NCBI RefSeq assembly: GCF_001429025.1
Contig: NZ_LMHT01000005.1
Location: 61,535-102,855, forward strand
Direction: 5' to 3'
Length of the DNA: 41,321 bases
Source: Phenylobacterium sp. Root700
GTDB taxonomy: Bacteria; Pseudomonadota; Alphaproteobacteria; Caulobacterales; Caulobacteraceae
Shown here one piece after another: positions 1 through 9,369 of this stretch (position 1 is its first letter; each line of letters begins with the position of its first letter). The notes beneath the pieces were generated by a model, which saw nothing but the letters and a program-made list of their open reading frames with translations, did no database searches and was not told where the DNA came from. The translations under genes and the position numbers were made by a program.

Positions 1-11
1 CTAGGGCGCGG

Positions 12-1928
12 TCAGACGCTCATCTGGGTGCCGAGTTCCACGACCCGTCCCGGCGGGAGCCGGAAGAAGTCGATCGGGTCGGCGGCGTTCTTGCTCATCC
101 AGATGTAGAGCCTGTCCATGCCGGGTGGCAGCAGCGAGTGAGGCGCGTGGACGATGGTCCGCCGTCCCACGAAGAACGACGTGCTCATGATGTCCAGCTT
201 CAGGCCCTGCTTGCGCAGGCCGGCCAGGGCGCGCGGGATGTTCGGCGTCTCCATGTAGCCGTAGGTCAGCACGATCTTGGTGAAGTCGTCGGAGAGCCGC
301 TCGATCTCGACGTGCTCGGCCGGGCTCGCCCGAGGGGTCTGGGCGGTTCGAACGCTGAGGATCAGGTTCGTCAGGTGAAGCACCTTGTTGTGCTTGAGAT
401 TGTGCAGCAGCGCGCCGGGCGTGCGGCTGGGGTCCGATGTCAGGAACACCGCTGTGCCGGGTACGCGATGGACGGACCGCGAGGCCAGGATCGGCATGAT
501 GTCCGCCAGTAACGGCGTGTCGCGCTCCGAGCGTCGCCGGACCAGGTCGGTCCCGCGCGCCCAGGTGGCCATCAGGAAGAACAGCGCCGCGCCGATCGCC
601 ACCGGCACGAAACCTCCCGAGAGCAGCTTCAGGGCGTTGGCGCCCAGGAAGATCGTGTCGATCACCAGCATCGGGCCGACCAGAGCGATCGCGCCCCAGA
701 GCGGCCAGCGCCACTTGCGGGTGACCACGATGAAGGCCAGGCAGGTCGTGACGACCATGGTCCCCGTCACCGCAAGGCCATAGGCGTGCGCCAGGCCGCT
801 GGAGCTGTGGAAGACGCCGATCAGCAGCACCACCCCGATGGCGAGCAGCAGGGTGATCTGCGGAATGTAGATCTCGCCGGCCATGGTCTCCGAGGTCCGC
901 AGGACCGTCAGCCGCGGAAGGTAGCCCAGCTGAATGGCCTGGTTGGTCAGCGAGAAGGCCCCGGTGATCACGGCTTGGCTGGCGATCACCGTCGCCATGG
1001 TCGCCAGCAGCACCATCGGCGCCCTGAACAGCACCGGGGTCATCTGGAAGAACCAGTCGGCGTTCTCCACCGGCTGGCCGTTCGCCGTGGCGATGTGGTG
1101 CAGGGCGAACGCCCCCTGGCCCAGATAGTTGAGCACCAGGGCCGGCAGCGCGAAGAACAGCCAAGAGGCCTGGATCGGCCAGCGGCCGAAATGTCCCATG
1201 TCGGCGAACAGGGCCTCGGCCCCGGTGACGGTCAGGAAGACTGAGCCCAGCACGAAGAACCCGGCCAGTCCGTGATGGAGCAGGAAGTTCACCGCATGAT
1301 GCGGGCTGATCGCGCTGACCACCTCGGGGTTGGCGAGGATGTGCGGGACCCCGATCGCGGCGATGGCGACGAACCACAGGATGCAGATCGGGCCGAACCA
1401 TCGGCCGACCCCGGCTGTGCCGCGCGACTGGACGAGAAACAAGCCGGTGAGGATGGCGATGCTGGCGCCGATCACCATGCCCTGGCTGATATGGTCGGCC
1501 AGGGCGGGCACGGTCCTCAGGCCCTCGACGGCCGAGAGTACTGAGATCGCCGGCGTGATGATGGCGTCGCCATAGAACAGCGCCGCGCCGGTGACGCTGA
1601 GCGCGAAGATCAGCGGCGTGCGTCGTCCCACCGCCGCCTCGGCCAGGGCGGCGAGCGACAGCACCCCGCCCTCGCCGTTGTTGTCGGCGCGCATGAGGAA
1701 CAGCACGTACTTGACCGTGACGACGAGGATCAGCGCCCACAGCGCCAGGGAGACGACGCCCATGACCGCCGCGTCGGTGATGCCGCCGGCCTGGCCCAGC
1801 GCCTCGCGAAACGAATAGAGCGGGCTGGTGCCGATATCGCCGAACACCACGCCGACGCTGCCCACGGCCAGCGCCCAGAAACGCCGACGAGCCTGGGCAT
1901 GCGCCGCCGGATCTAAATCCGTGTGCAA
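12..1928 (-). CDS. kup: Kup-family low-affinity potassium transporter
   Basis: A 638-residue polytopic inner-membrane protein of the Kup/HAK/KT family, which takes up K+ with protons. The family signature GVVFGDIGTSPLY is at residues 26-38, and about a dozen hydrophobic segments fill residues 15-460 before a soluble C-terminal domain. Length is normal for the family. The start used is TTG at 1928, giving a short polar N-terminus before the first helix; no in-frame ATG lies upstream, and the ATG at 1951 is out of frame. The gene has the same direction as the leucine-catabolism operon upstream but is separated by 162 bp and is functionally unrelated, so it probably has its own promoter. Family assignment is secure; the exact start is less so. 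Confidence 0.95.
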   Translation of the reverse strand: MHTDLDPAAHAQARRRFWALAVGSVGVVFGDIGTSPLYSFREALGQAGGITDAAVMGVVSLALWALILVVTVKYVLFLMRADNNGEGGVLSLAALAEAAVGRRTPLIFALSVTGAALFYGDAIITPAISVLSAVEGLRTVPALADHISQGMVIGASIAILTGLFLVQSRGTAGVGRWFGPICILWFVAIAAIGVPHILANPEVVSAISPHHAVNFLLHHGLAGFFVLGSVFLTVTGAEALFADMGHFGRWPIQASWLFFALPALVLNYLGQGAFALHHIATANGQPVENADWFFQMTPVLFRAPMVLLATMATVIASQAVITGAFSLTNQAIQLGYLPRLTVLRTSETMAGEIYIPQITLLLAIGVVLLIGVFHSSSGLAHAYGLAVTGTMVVTTCLAFIVVTRKWRWPLWGAIALVGPMLVIDTIFLGANALKLLSGGFVPVAIGAALFFLMATWARGTDLVRRRSERDTPLLADIMPILASRSVHRVPGTAVFLTSDPSRTPGALLHNLKHNKVLHLTNLILSVRTAQTPRASPAEHVEIERLSDDFTKIVLTYGYMETPNIPRALAGLRKQGLKLDIMSTSFFVGRRTIVHAPHSLLPPGMDRLYIWMSKNAADPIDFFRLPPGRVVELGTQMSV

Positions 1929-2090
1929 CGGCCCGCCCCCCGCAGTTTCATCCCGAACGCGTGGCCGACATCTCTTGCGGGCATTGTTCTAGGCTACACC
2001 CGATCGGCTCGCGTCAGGAAGGTCGGAAATAGCCAGGCGCGGCGCGGCTCGCGGGCGGGGCCGGGCCGGGTGGCGTGGGCCCGCCTCAGC

Positions 2091-3980
2091 CTAAGCCGGG
2101 GGCGCCGCCAGCCGCGCCAACGTCACCCCTTCGCTGACCTGATCGCCGACCGAGACCGAGATCGACTCGACCTCTCCGTCGAAGGGGGCGGTCAGGGCGT
2201 GTTCCATCTTCATGGCTTCTAGGGTCAGCAGGGCCTGGCCGCGCGTGACCTTGTCGCCGACGCAGACCGCGACCGCGACCACCTTGCCCGGCATCGGGGC
2301 GCGGATGGCGCCGTCGCCGCCGCCGGCGTGGGCGGCGTCCTTGATCGGCGGGCGGGCGGTGAGCACGAAGGTCTCGCCGGCGTCGAACACCACGATCTCG
2401 CCGTCTTGCGTCAACAGCGCGTCGCCGGGGAGGTCGTCGGAGGCGAGCGGCGCGTCGAAGCCTTCATCGCCCAGATAGAGCCGCATGGTCGGCGCGCGCG
2501 CGGCGTTCAGCCGGAACCCGGTGAGGTCGCGCCACGGGGTGGCGGCGGGCTCGGCCTCGTCGCCCAAGGTGAGCGCCATCGCGGCGCTTGCGAGGGCGGC
2601 CTCCGATGGCGCCGGCCGTGGGGCCAGGACGTCGAGGCGCGCCTCGATGAAGCTGGTGTCGACGTCCCCGGCGATGAAGTCGGGGTGGTCCAGGCAGCGG
2701 GTCAGGAACCCGGCGTTGGTCTTCACCGGCCAGACCTCGACCTCGCTGCAGGCCTGGGCCAGCAGGTCCGAGGCGCCCTCGCGGGTCGCGGCGTGGGCGA
2801 TCAGCTTGGCGATCATCGGGTCGTAGAAGGGCGAGACCTCGCCGCCCTCCTCCACGCCGGTATCGACGCGGATCAGGTCCTCGGGCAGCTTGAAGTGCTC
2901 CAAGGTCCCGATCGAGGGCAGGAAGCCGCCGGCCGGGTTCTCGGCGTAGAGCCGGGCCTCGATGGCGTGGCCGGTGAGGGTGATCTGGTCCTGGGCCAGG
3001 GGCAGCGGCTCGCCCGAGGCGACGCGGATCTGCCACTCGACCAGGTCGACGCCGGTGACGGCCTCGGTGACCGGGTGCTCGACCTGCAGCCGGGTGTTCA
3101 TCTCCATGAACCAGATGCGGTCGGGTTTCAGGCCGTCGCTGGCGTCGGCGATGAACTCGACGGTGCCGGCGCCGACATAGCCGACCGCCTGGGCGGCCTT
3201 GACGGCGGCCTGCGTGACGGCGGCCCGGGCGGCGTCGCTCATGCCCGGCGCGGGCGCTTCCTCGATGACCTTTTGGTGGCGGCGTTGTAGCGAGCAGTCG
3301 CGCTCATAGAGGTGGACGACATTGCCGTGGCCGTCGCCGAACACCTGGACCTCGATGTGCCGGGGGCGAGTGACATAGGTCTCCAGCAGCACGCGGTCGT
3401 CGCCGAACGAGGCCGAAGCCTCGCGCTTGCAGGAGGTCAGGGCGGCGGCGAAGTCAGCGGCCTGCTCGACCTTGCGCATGCCCTTGCCGCCGCCGCCGGC
3501 CACCGCCTTGATCAGGACGGGGTAGCCGATCTTGTCGGCCTCACTTTGCAGGCGTTCGGGACTCTGGTCCTCGCCGAGATAGCCCGGCGTCACCGGCACC
3601 TGGGCCGCCGCCATCAATGACTTGGCGGCGTCCTTCAGGCCCATGGCGCGGATCGCCGAGGGGGGAGGCCCGATCCAGATCAGGCCGGCGGCGACCACGG
3701 CTTCGGCGAACTGCGCATTCTCCGAGAGGAAGCCATAGCCGGGGTGGATCGCCTGCGCGCCCGTCGCCAGCGCCGCCTCGATGATGGTCTCGCCGACCAG
3801 GTAGCTTTCACGCGCGGCGGCGGGGCCGATCAGCACGGCCTGGTCGGCCATGCGCACGTGCGGGGCGTCAGCGTCCGGCTCCGAATAGACCGCCACCGTG
3901 GCGATCCCCATCGATTGGGCGGTGCGGAAGACGCGGCAGGCGATCTCGCCACGATTGGCGACCAGAATGCTCTTGATCAT
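2091..3980 (-). CDS. mccA (liuD): Methylcrotonyl-CoA carboxylase, biotin-carboxylase/biotin-carrier subunit (alpha)
   Basis: A 629-residue biotin-dependent carboxylase subunit that carboxylates its own biotin with ATP and bicarbonate; with the beta subunit it converts 3-methylcrotonyl-CoA to 3-methylglutaconyl-CoA in leucine breakdown. The N-terminus (IKSILVANRGEIACR) is the classic biotin-carboxylase start, followed by the ATP-grasp glycine loop GGGGKGM near residue 165, ERDCSLQRRHQK, and MNTRLQVEHPVTE. The C-terminus carries the biotinylation motif EAMKME with Lys near residue 590. ATG at 3980 is chosen because the family N-terminus begins there and it lies 2 bp past the beta-subunit stop, so the two are translationally linked. 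The in-frame extension to 4319 is antisense-type low-complexity sequence inside the beta gene. Propionyl-CoA or geranyl-CoA carboxylase is possible from this subunit alone; the operon context favours MCC. Confidence 0.93.
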   Translation of the reverse strand: MIKSILVANRGEIACRVFRTAQSMGIATVAVYSEPDADAPHVRMADQAVLIGPAAARESYLVGETIIEAALATGAQAIHPGYGFLSENAQFAEAVVAAGLIWIGPPPSAIRAMGLKDAAKSLMAAAQVPVTPGYLGEDQSPERLQSEADKIGYPVLIKAVAGGGGKGMRKVEQAADFAAALTSCKREASASFGDDRVLLETYVTRPRHIEVQVFGDGHGNVVHLYERDCSLQRRHQKVIEEAPAPGMSDAARAAVTQAAVKAAQAVGYVGAGTVEFIADASDGLKPDRIWFMEMNTRLQVEHPVTEAVTGVDLVEWQIRVASGEPLPLAQDQITLTGHAIEARLYAENPAGGFLPSIGTLEHFKLPEDLIRVDTGVEEGGEVSPFYDPMIAKLIAHAATREGASDLLAQACSEVEVWPVKTNAGFLTRCLDHPDFIAGDVDTSFIEARLDVLAPRPAPSEAALASAAMALTLGDEAEPAATPWRDLTGFRLNAARAPTMRLYLGDEGFDAPLASDDLPGDALLTQDGEIVVFDAGETFVLTARPPIKDAAHAGGGDGAIRAPMPGKVVAVAVCVGDKVTRGQALLTLEAMKMEHALTAPFDGEVESISVSVGDQVSEGVTLARLAAPPA

Positions 3981-3982
3981 GG

Positions 3983-5590
3983 TCACATCCGGAAGACGCC
4001 GAACCGGGTGTCCGGTATCGGGGCGTTGAGGGCCGCGGAGATGGAGAGGCCGAGCACGTCTCGGGTCTGGGCCGGGTCGATGATGCCGTCGTCCCACAGC
4101 CGCGCGGTGGCGAAATAGGGGTCGCCTTCGTGCTCGTAACGCTCGCGGATCGGGGTCTTGAAGGCGTCCTCGTCGGCGGCGGGCCAGGTCTCGCCCTTGG
4201 CCTCCATGCCGTCGCGCTTGATGGTGGCCAGCACGCTGGCGGCCTGCTCGCCGCCCATTACCGAGATGCGGCTGTTGGGCCAGGTCCAGAGGAAGCGGGG
4301 GGAGTAGGCGCGGCCGCACATGCCGTAGTTGCCCGCGCCGAACGAGCCGCCGATCAGGACGGTGAACTTCGGAACCTCGGCGCTGGCGACGGCGGTGACC
4401 AGCTTGGCGCCGTCCTTGGCGATGCCGCCGGCCTCGTACTTGCCGCCGACCATGAAGCCGGAAATGTTCTGCAGGAAGACCAGCGGGATCTTCCGCTTGC
4501 AGGCCAGTTCGATGAAGTGCGCGCCCTTCAAGGCGCTCTCGGAGAACAGCACGCCGTTGTTGGCCAGGATCGCCACCGGATGGCCCCAGATGCGGGCGAA
4601 GCCGCAGACCAGGGTCGTACCGTAGAGCGCCTTGAACTCGTCGAAGTCCGAGCCGTCGACGATGCGGGCGATGACCTCGCGCACGTCATAGGGCGCGCGC
4701 ACGTCGGTGGGCACGACGCCGTAGAGTTCCTCGGGGGCGTAGGCGGGCGGGCGCGGCGCCGCCATGTCCATCTCGACCTGTTTGACGGTGTTCAGGTTGG
4801 CGACGATGGAGCGCACGATGCTCAGGGCGTGCTCGTCGTCCTCGGCCACATAGTCGACCACGCCGGAGCGGCGGCCGTGGGTGTCGGCGCCGCCCAGCTC
4901 CTCGGCGGTGATGATCTCCCCGGTGGCGGCTTTCACCAGTGGCGGGCCGCCCAGGAAGATGGTGCCCTGGCCACGCACGATCACGGTCTCGTCCGACATG
5001 GCGGGCACATAGGCGCCGCCGGCGGTGCAGGAGCCCATGACGCAGGCGATCTGGGCGATGCCCTGCGCGCTCATCCGGGCCTGGTTGTAGAAGATGCGGC
5101 CGAAGTGGTCGCGGTCGGGGAAGACCTCGGCCTGGTGCGGCAGGTTCGCGCCGCCGCTATCGACCAGATAGACGCAGGGCAGGTGGTTCTGCATCGCCAC
5201 TTCCTGGGCCCGCAGGTGCTTCTTCACCGTGGTCGGGAAATAGGCCCCACCCTTCACCGTGGCGTCGTTGGCCAGGATCATCACCTCGCGGCCCGACACC
5301 CGGCCGATGCCGGTGATCAGGCCCGCGCCGGGCGCTTCGTCCTTGTAGAGACCATGGGCGGCGAGGGGGGCGACTTCCAGGAACGGCGAGCCGGGGTCGA
5401 GCAGGCGCTCGACCCGTTGGCGCGGCAGTAGCTTGCCGCGTGAGGCGTGGCGATGGCGGGCGTGTTCGGGGCCGCCGAGGGCCGCATGGGCGGCGCGCTC
5501 ACGCAGCTGCTCGACCAGGGCCCGATTGTGGGTGTCGTTGGTCGCAAAGGCGGGGCTCGCCTTGTCGATGGCGGTGGCGAGTTTGGTCAT
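3983..5590 (-). CDS. mccB (liuB): Methylcrotonyl-CoA carboxylase, carboxyltransferase subunit (beta)
   Basis: A 535-residue crotonase-fold carboxyltransferase that moves CO2 from carboxybiotin to 3-methylcrotonyl-CoA. The length and the motifs [55 protein letters not shown] and the C-terminal [12 protein letters not shown] are typical of MccB and differ from the propionyl-CoA carboxylase beta chain. The start ATG at 5590 overlaps the stop of the upstream isovaleryl-CoA dehydrogenase gene in an ATGA junction. The next gene, the alpha subunit, begins 2 bp after this stop. These junctions show a single transcription and translation unit. The enzyme acts in the cytosol as an alpha-beta oligomer with the alpha subunit. 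Confidence 0.95.
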   Translation of the reverse strand: MTKLATAIDKASPAFATNDTHNRALVEQLRERAAHAALGGPEHARHRHASRGKLLPRQRVERLLDPGSPFLEVAPLAAHGLYKDEAPGAGLITGIGRVSGREVMILANDATVKGGAYFPTTVKKHLRAQEVAMQNHLPCVYLVDSGGANLPHQAEVFPDRDHFGRIFYNQARMSAQGIAQIACVMGSCTAGGAYVPAMSDETVIVRGQGTIFLGGPPLVKAATGEIITAEELGGADTHGRRSGVVDYVAEDDEHALSIVRSIVANLNTVKQVEMDMAAPRPPAYAPEELYGVVPTDVRAPYDVREVIARIVDGSDFDEFKALYGTTLVCGFARIWGHPVAILANNGVLFSESALKGAHFIELACKRKIPLVFLQNISGFMVGGKYEAGGIAKDGAKLVTAVASAEVPKFTVLIGGSFGAGNYGMCGRAYSPRFLWTWPNSRISVMGGEQAASVLATIKRDGMEAKGETWPAADEDAFKTPIRERYEHEGDPYFATARLWDDGIIDPAQTRDVLGLSISAALNAPIPDTRFGVFRM

Positions 5591-6744
5591 GCGCCCAGCA
5601 GTTCCCGGCCGATGAGGAAGCGACGGATTTCGTTGGTGCCCGCGCCGATGTCGTAGAGCTTGGCGTCGCGGACCAGGCGTTCCACCGGGAACTCCTTGGT
5701 GTAGCCGGCGCCGCCCAGGGCCTGTACGGCCTCCAGGCTGACTTTCACCGCGTTCTCCGAGGCCAGCAGGATCGCGCCGGCCGCGTCAAAGCGGGTGGTG
5801 AGGCCGGCGTCGCAGGCCTTGGCGACCGCGTAGACGTAGGTGCGGGCCGAGTTCAGGGCGACGTACATGTCGGCGATCTTGCCCTGCATCAGCTGGAACG
5901 AGCCGATCGGCTTGCCGAACTGCTTGCGCTCGCGGACGTAGGGCAGGACCACGTCGAGGCAGGCTTGCATGATGCCGAGCGGCCCGGCCGCCAGCACAGC
6001 GCGTTCATAGTCCAGCCCGCTCATCAGCACGCCCGCGCCGCCGTTCAGCGGACCGAGCACGTTCTCTTCCGGGACCTCGCAGTCTTCGAACACCAGCTCG
6101 GCGGTGTCGGAGCCGCGCATGCCCATCTTGTCCAGCTTGGGCGAGACGGAAAAGCCCTTCATGCCCTTCTCGATCAGGAAGGCGGTGACGCCGCGGCTGC
6201 CCTCCTCGGGCGAGGTCTTGGCGTAGACCACCAGGGTGTCGGCGTGCGGGGCGTTGGTGATCCAGAACTTGGTTCCGTTCAGCACGTAGCGGTCGCCGCG
6301 ATGCTGGGCGTGGGCGCGCATCGAGATGACGTCGGAGCCGGAGCCCACCTCGCTCATGGCCAGCGAGCCGACATGCTCGCCGCTGATCAGCTTGGGCAGA
6401 TATTGGCGCTTCTGCTCGGGGCTGCCCCAGCGGCGGATCTGGTTCACGCAGAGATTGGAGTGGGCGCCGTAGGAGAGGCCGACCGAGGCGGAGGCGCGGG
6501 AGACTTCCTCCATCGCCACCACGTGCTCGAGATAGCCGAGGCCGAGGCCGCCGAACTCTTCCTCGACCGTAATCCCGTGCAGGCCAAGCTCGCCCATCTG
6601 GGGCCACAGCTCGCGGGGGAAGGTGTTGGTCGCGTCGATCTGCGCGGCGATGGGGGCGATGCGATCGGCGGCGAAGCGCGCGGTGGTTTCGCGGATCGCG
6701 TCGGCGGTCTCGCCGAGGCCGAATTGGAAGCTGGGGCCGGACAT
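5587..6744 (-). CDS. ivd (liuA): Isovaleryl-CoA dehydrogenase
   Basis: A 385-residue acyl-CoA dehydrogenase (FAD enzyme) that oxidises isovaleryl-CoA to 3-methylcrotonyl-CoA, passing electrons to ETF. Motifs include [45 protein letters not shown] and [15 protein letters not shown], in which Glu near residue 245 is the position used as catalytic base in IVD-type enzymes. The C-terminal [19 protein letters not shown] and [10 protein letters not shown] are also diagnostic. The start is ATG at 6744, preceded by an AGAAGG ribosome-binding site; the longer reading to 6813 adds a non-conserved N-terminus. It is the first gene of the ivd-mccB-mccA operon, divergent from a LysR regulator. The usual partners methylglutaconyl-CoA hydratase and HMG-CoA lyase are not in this operon. 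Confidence 0.94.
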   Translation of the reverse strand: MSGPSFQFGLGETADAIRETTARFAADRIAPIAAQIDATNTFPRELWPQMGELGLHGITVEEEFGGLGLGYLEHVVAMEEVSRASASVGLSYGAHSNLCVNQIRRWGSPEQKRQYLPKLISGEHVGSLAMSEVGSGSDVISMRAHAQHRGDRYVLNGTKFWITNAPHADTLVVYAKTSPEEGSRGVTAFLIEKGMKGFSVSPKLDKMGMRGSDTAELVFEDCEVPEENVLGPLNGGAGVLMSGLDYERAVLAAGPLGIMQACLDVVLPYVRERKQFGKPIGSFQLMQGKIADMYVALNSARTYVYAVAKACDAGLTTRFDAAGAILLASENAVKVSLEAVQALGGAGYTKEFPVERLVRDAKLYDIGAGTNEIRRFLIGRELLGA

Positions 6745-6798
6745 GTTCGATCTGCCTTCTGGAGGGCGGTCTTTAGACAACCTCGCAAAACTAGCGGC

Positions 6799-6862
6799 TT
6801 GTGAACAATCCACAAAATTGAACGATCATGATCCACATGATAGATGTGACCTATCATGGATC
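6799..6862. promoter_or_regulatory. Divergent control region with palindromic LysR-type operator candidates
   Basis: The 111-bp gap between the ivd operon and the LysR gene holds two inverted repeats seen directly in the sequence. TTGTG-N7-CACAA lies at 6799-6815. CATGATAG-N7-CTATCATG lies at 6836-6858, flanked by GATC at 6830-6833 and 6859-6862. The second palindrome covers the regulator's own ATG (6856-6858), an arrangement that would suit autorepression. Assignment to the adjacent LysR protein is inference from position. Confidence 0.55.
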
Positions 6863-7722
6863 GCTACCTGCTCCGCTATTTCCTGGCCATCGTGGAGACC
6901 GGGAACTTCAGCCGGGCGGCGGCGCGGGAGAATGTGGCCCAGCCCACGCTCTCGGCCGGGATCGCCAAGCTGGAAGGCCAGCTGCAGGCCCGGCTGTTCG
7001 ACCGCACTAATCGCCGGGTTCACCTGACGCAGGCCGGCAGCCGGTTCCTGGTTCACGCCCGCCGCATCGAGCACGAGTTCAACCTGGCGCAGGCGGCGGT
7101 GTCGGGCGCGGCGCAGACCGAACTGCTGCGGGTGGCGGTGCTGTCGACCATCCCGACCGCCCTGCTGGAACAGGCGCTGACGCAGCGCGCCGCCGGCGAT
7201 GAGCGGGTGGAGCTGCTGGAAGGCTCGGAGCGCGAGGTGATCAGTTTGCTGGATCGCGGCCGGGCCGACGTGGCCCTGACCATCTTGCGGCCCGGTGCCG
7301 AGCGGTTCGCCAGCGAGCGCCTGTTCGAGGAAGGTTACGGCCTGGCCCTGCCGAGCAGCCACCGTCTGGCCGAGGCGGTGTCGCTACGCGGCGAGGAACT
7401 GGCCGACGAGGTAATGATGGTGCGGCGTCACTGCGAGGTGCTGGCGCAGACCAGCCGTTACTTTACCGACCGCAATGTCCGGCCGGCCTTCAGCTATCGC
7501 GGCGTGAACGACGACCGGGTGATGGCGATGGTGCGCGCGGGGCTGGGAATCACCGTCATGCCCGACAGCTATCGCGAGGCCGGGGTGGCGCGGGTGAAGC
7601 TGGAGGGCTTCACGCCGCGCCGGATCATCGGTCTCTGCTACGCCGGCCCGGCCGCTCGCTACCGCACCAGCGGCTTCGTGCAGGCGGCGCGGGAACTGGG
7701 AAGCGCCCTTCCTCCCCTGTGA
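6856..7722 (+). CDS. LysR-family transcriptional regulator, probable regulator of the leucine-catabolism operon
   Basis: A 288-residue LysR-type regulator. The N-terminal winged helix-turn-helix spans residues 1-60 (FLAIVETGNFSRAAARENVA, then LFDRTNRRVHLTQAG), followed by the linker helix and an effector-binding periplasmic-binding-protein-like domain at about 90-285. It is divergent from ivd-mccB-mccA, and its start codon sits inside a palindrome. LysR regulators typically control the divergent operon and themselves, so it is the best candidate regulator of isovalerate/leucine catabolism here; the effector (for example an acyl-CoA intermediate) is not known from sequence. Many proteobacteria use a MerR-type LiuR for this pathway, so a LysR protein in this position is a variation. 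Its 3' end lies in a hairpin shared with the convergent META-domain gene. Confidence 0.9.
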   Translation: MDRYLLRYFLAIVETGNFSRAAARENVAQPTLSAGIAKLEGQLQARLFDRTNRRVHLTQAGSRFLVHARRIEHEFNLAQAAVSGAAQTELLRVAVLSTIPTALLEQALTQRAAGDERVELLEGSEREVISLLDRGRADVALTILRPGAERFASERLFEEGYGLALPSSHRLAEAVSLRGEELADEVMMVRRHCEVLAQTSRYFTDRNVRPAFSYRGVNDDRVMAMVRAGLGITVMPDSYREAGVARVKLEGFTPRRIIGLCYAGPAARYRTSGFVQAARELGSALPPL

Positions 7723-7743
7723 CCAAAGGGAACGGGGGAGGAA
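7709..7743. terminator. Hairpin between convergent genes
   Basis: Perfect 9-bp arms TTCCTCCCC (7709-7717) and GGGGAGGAA (7735-7743) surround the LysR stop codon, 5 bp short of the stop of the convergent META-domain gene. It could act as a bidirectional terminator, although no T-run follows on either strand. Confidence 0.45.
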
Positions 7744-7748
7744 AGACG

Positions 7749-8159
7749 TCAATCCTTGCGGAACTTCAGCGGGCCTTGGGCGGTGGTGATCACCAGGGCA
7801 CCGTCGGGGGTGAAGGCGTAGCTGGACGCGGTTTCCAGCGACCGCAGGAACTTGCCCTCCTGCTCCATCAGCGAGGGTGCGCAGGCCATCATGGTGGAGC
7901 CCATCTTGCCCAGGGTGAGCTTGGAGCCCGCCTGCGTCCAACTGCCGAAGTAGCGGTTGCAGCCGCCCGAACCGGAGGTTTTCCCCTCGGGGCCGAACGT
8001 CAGGGTGACGTGCGAGCGGTCGATGATCCCGCCGCCGAGCAGATCCTCCAGCCGCCATTCGGGGCCGGCGATGGAGCCGCCCCCGCCGGAGGCGGGCGGG
8101 GTGGTGGCGCAGGCGGTGGTCATGACGGCGGCGAGGCTGAGGGCAGCGAAGAGCCGCAT
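7749..8159 (-). CDS. META-domain exported (probable lipo-) protein, HslJ-like
   Basis: A 136-residue protein with an N-terminal signal (MRLFAALSLAAVMTTAC) ending in a Cys that may be lipidated, although the residues before it match a lipobox poorly. The mature part is one META domain (about residues 30-133): WRLEDLLGGGIID, FGPEGKTSGSGGCNRYFGSW, LGKMGSTMMACAPSLMEQEGKFLRSL. These match the conserved GCN-Y and TxMAC...E..F features of the HslJ/META family, whose members are cell-envelope proteins of unclear function. ATG at 8159 is preferred because GGTGGA precedes it and it forms a TGATG junction with the upstream gene; a GTG at 8168 is the alternative. It is probably co-transcribed with the crystallin-like gene. 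Confidence 0.85.
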   Translation of the reverse strand: MRLFAALSLAAVMTTACATTPPASGGGGSIAGPEWRLEDLLGGGIIDRSHVTLTFGPEGKTSGSGGCNRYFGSWTQAGSKLTLGKMGSTMMACAPSLMEQEGKFLRSLETASSYAFTPDGALVITTAQGPLKFRKD

Positions 8160-8749
8160 CAGTTCCACCGCGAGCAGAGCACGTCGGCCAGCATGATCCG
8201 CCCGCTGACCGTCTCGGCCGCGCTGTTCTTAGCGCGGACATAGCCGATCGACTTGCAGAAGGTGTCGGCCTCGCGGGCGACGCAGGCCGCCGAGCCGCCT
8301 TGGGAATTACAGGAGTCGATGCGGCGGCCGCGATATTCCGGGGCCGGGAAGAACTCGGCCGCCATGCCTTTCAGCGATTGGCCGCCGCCGCCGCCGCCGG
8401 GGGGAATGCCGGGCAGGGTCACGGGGCCGCCGGGGGCGGGCCGGATCGAACCGATGCCGCTGATGCCCAACTGCTGCATGAGGTTGGTGCTGCTGCCGCT
8501 TAGGACGGTGCAGCGGCCGCGGAAGTAGCGTTGCTCGCACACTTCCCAGGAACTGCCGCCGCCCATGCGGATGCTGCGCGGCGCCCAGGAGGCCTGGATG
8601 ATCGGCGTCTCGCGCATGATCGTCAGGCTGCGGCCGGTATAGTTCGGGCCGGAGAACAGTTGAGCATTGGGCGCCATGCGGTCCTGCGCCATCGCGGGCG
8701 CGGAGGCCCCGAGCAGGATCATCGAGGCCAACAGGATGCGAGACAGCAT
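8159..8749 (-). CDS. Exported beta/gamma-crystallin-like protein
   Basis: A 196-residue secreted protein. Residues 1-21 form a clear signal peptide ending ASAPAMA. The region that follows (about 28-105) resembles beta/gamma-crystallin Greek-key repeats: AQLFSGPNYTGRSLTI, then SWEVCEQRYFRGRC. A proline/glycine-rich linker (GGPVTLPGIPPGGGGGG) precedes a second part with AEFFPAPEYRGRR that looks like a further key motif, and a Cys-rich tail. Several Cys (CEQRYFRGRC, DSCN, AACV, TFC, LCS) suggest disulfides in the periplasm or outside. The ribosome-binding site is GGGGAG. The gene is joined to the META-domain gene by a TGATG overlap. No specific function can be given. Confidence 0.75.
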   Translation of the reverse strand: MLSRILLASMILLGASAPAMAQDRMAPNAQLFSGPNYTGRSLTIMRETPIIQASWAPRSIRMGGGSSWEVCEQRYFRGRCTVLSGSSTNLMQQLGISGIGSIRPAPGGPVTLPGIPPGGGGGGQSLKGMAAEFFPAPEYRGRRIDSCNSQGGSAACVAREADTFCKSIGYVRAKNSAAETVSGRIMLADVLCSRWN

Positions 8750-8850
8750 GACAAACTCCCCAAAAAGCGCGCGCGCCGAGATGCCTATAATGGCTAAGCG
8801 GCGCCGTAGTTCCCGCGAGGGTTGTCGAAAACCGGAGCGCGATCAATGAG

Positions 8851-9369
8851 TCAGGCGGTCAGCTCCGAGAGGGTCGCGGTCATATAGCGGGCGTCGGGGC
8901 TATAGCCGGCGACCTTGGCCTTGAGGGCCTCGGGGATCGTGGCGGGGGAGGCGTAGCCGAGCTTGGCCCAGAAGCTCCAGGCGCCCTGGACGGCGATCAG
9001 GTCGCCGCGAACCAGGCCAAGTTGCTGGGCGGCTCCGGCCCCGGCGCGCACGAGATCGCGGCCGAGCCCCAGGCCTCGCGCCTGCTGGCTGATGGCCAGG
9101 TCATGGACGAACCAGTTGTCGCAGGCCGGCGGCGGCGGCAGGGCCTGACCGAGCGGCGGGGGGCTGCCGGCCGGCCAGGGATGGCTGAGGATGTAGGCGA
9201 GCAGGTCGCCGCCCCGGAACGCGCCCCAGCAGCAGGTCGGGGCGATCTTCAGTCGGCTGCCCAACGCCTCCTGGGGTTCCAGATAGAGCGGGTCGAAGGC
9301 CGATTTCTGGATAGCCATCACCGCCGGCAGGTCGCCTGGGGTCAAGGGTCGGAGTTCGGGAGCGGTCAT
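8851..9369 (-). CDS. GNAT-family N-acetyltransferase
   Basis: A 172-residue single-domain acetyltransferase. The N-terminus (LRPLTPGDLPAVMAIQKSAF) is a typical GNAT beginning, the central strand WFVHDLAIS leads into the acetyl-CoA pyrophosphate loop QQARGLGLGRDLVRA (R/Q-x-x-G-x-G/A), and WSFWAKLGYASP is the usual late 'F-x-K-x-GF' element. The substrate cannot be read from sequence; both small-molecule and protein amine acetyltransferases share these features. It stands alone on the minus strand, divergent from the S-formylglutathione hydrolase gene 134 bp away. Confidence 0.88.
   Translation of the reverse strand: MTAPELRPLTPGDLPAVMAIQKSAFDPLYLEPQEALGSRLKIAPTCCWGAFRGGDLLAYILSHPWPAGSPPPLGQALPPPPACDNWFVHDLAISQQARGLGLGRDLVRAGAGAAQQLGLVRGDLIAVQGAWSFWAKLGYASPATIPEALKAKVAGYSPDARYMTATLSELTA

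Noticed and set aside
4130..5431. 433-codon open frame antisense to mccB
   Set aside because: No recognisable motif; the opposite strand has an unmistakable carboxyltransferase with coupled neighbours.
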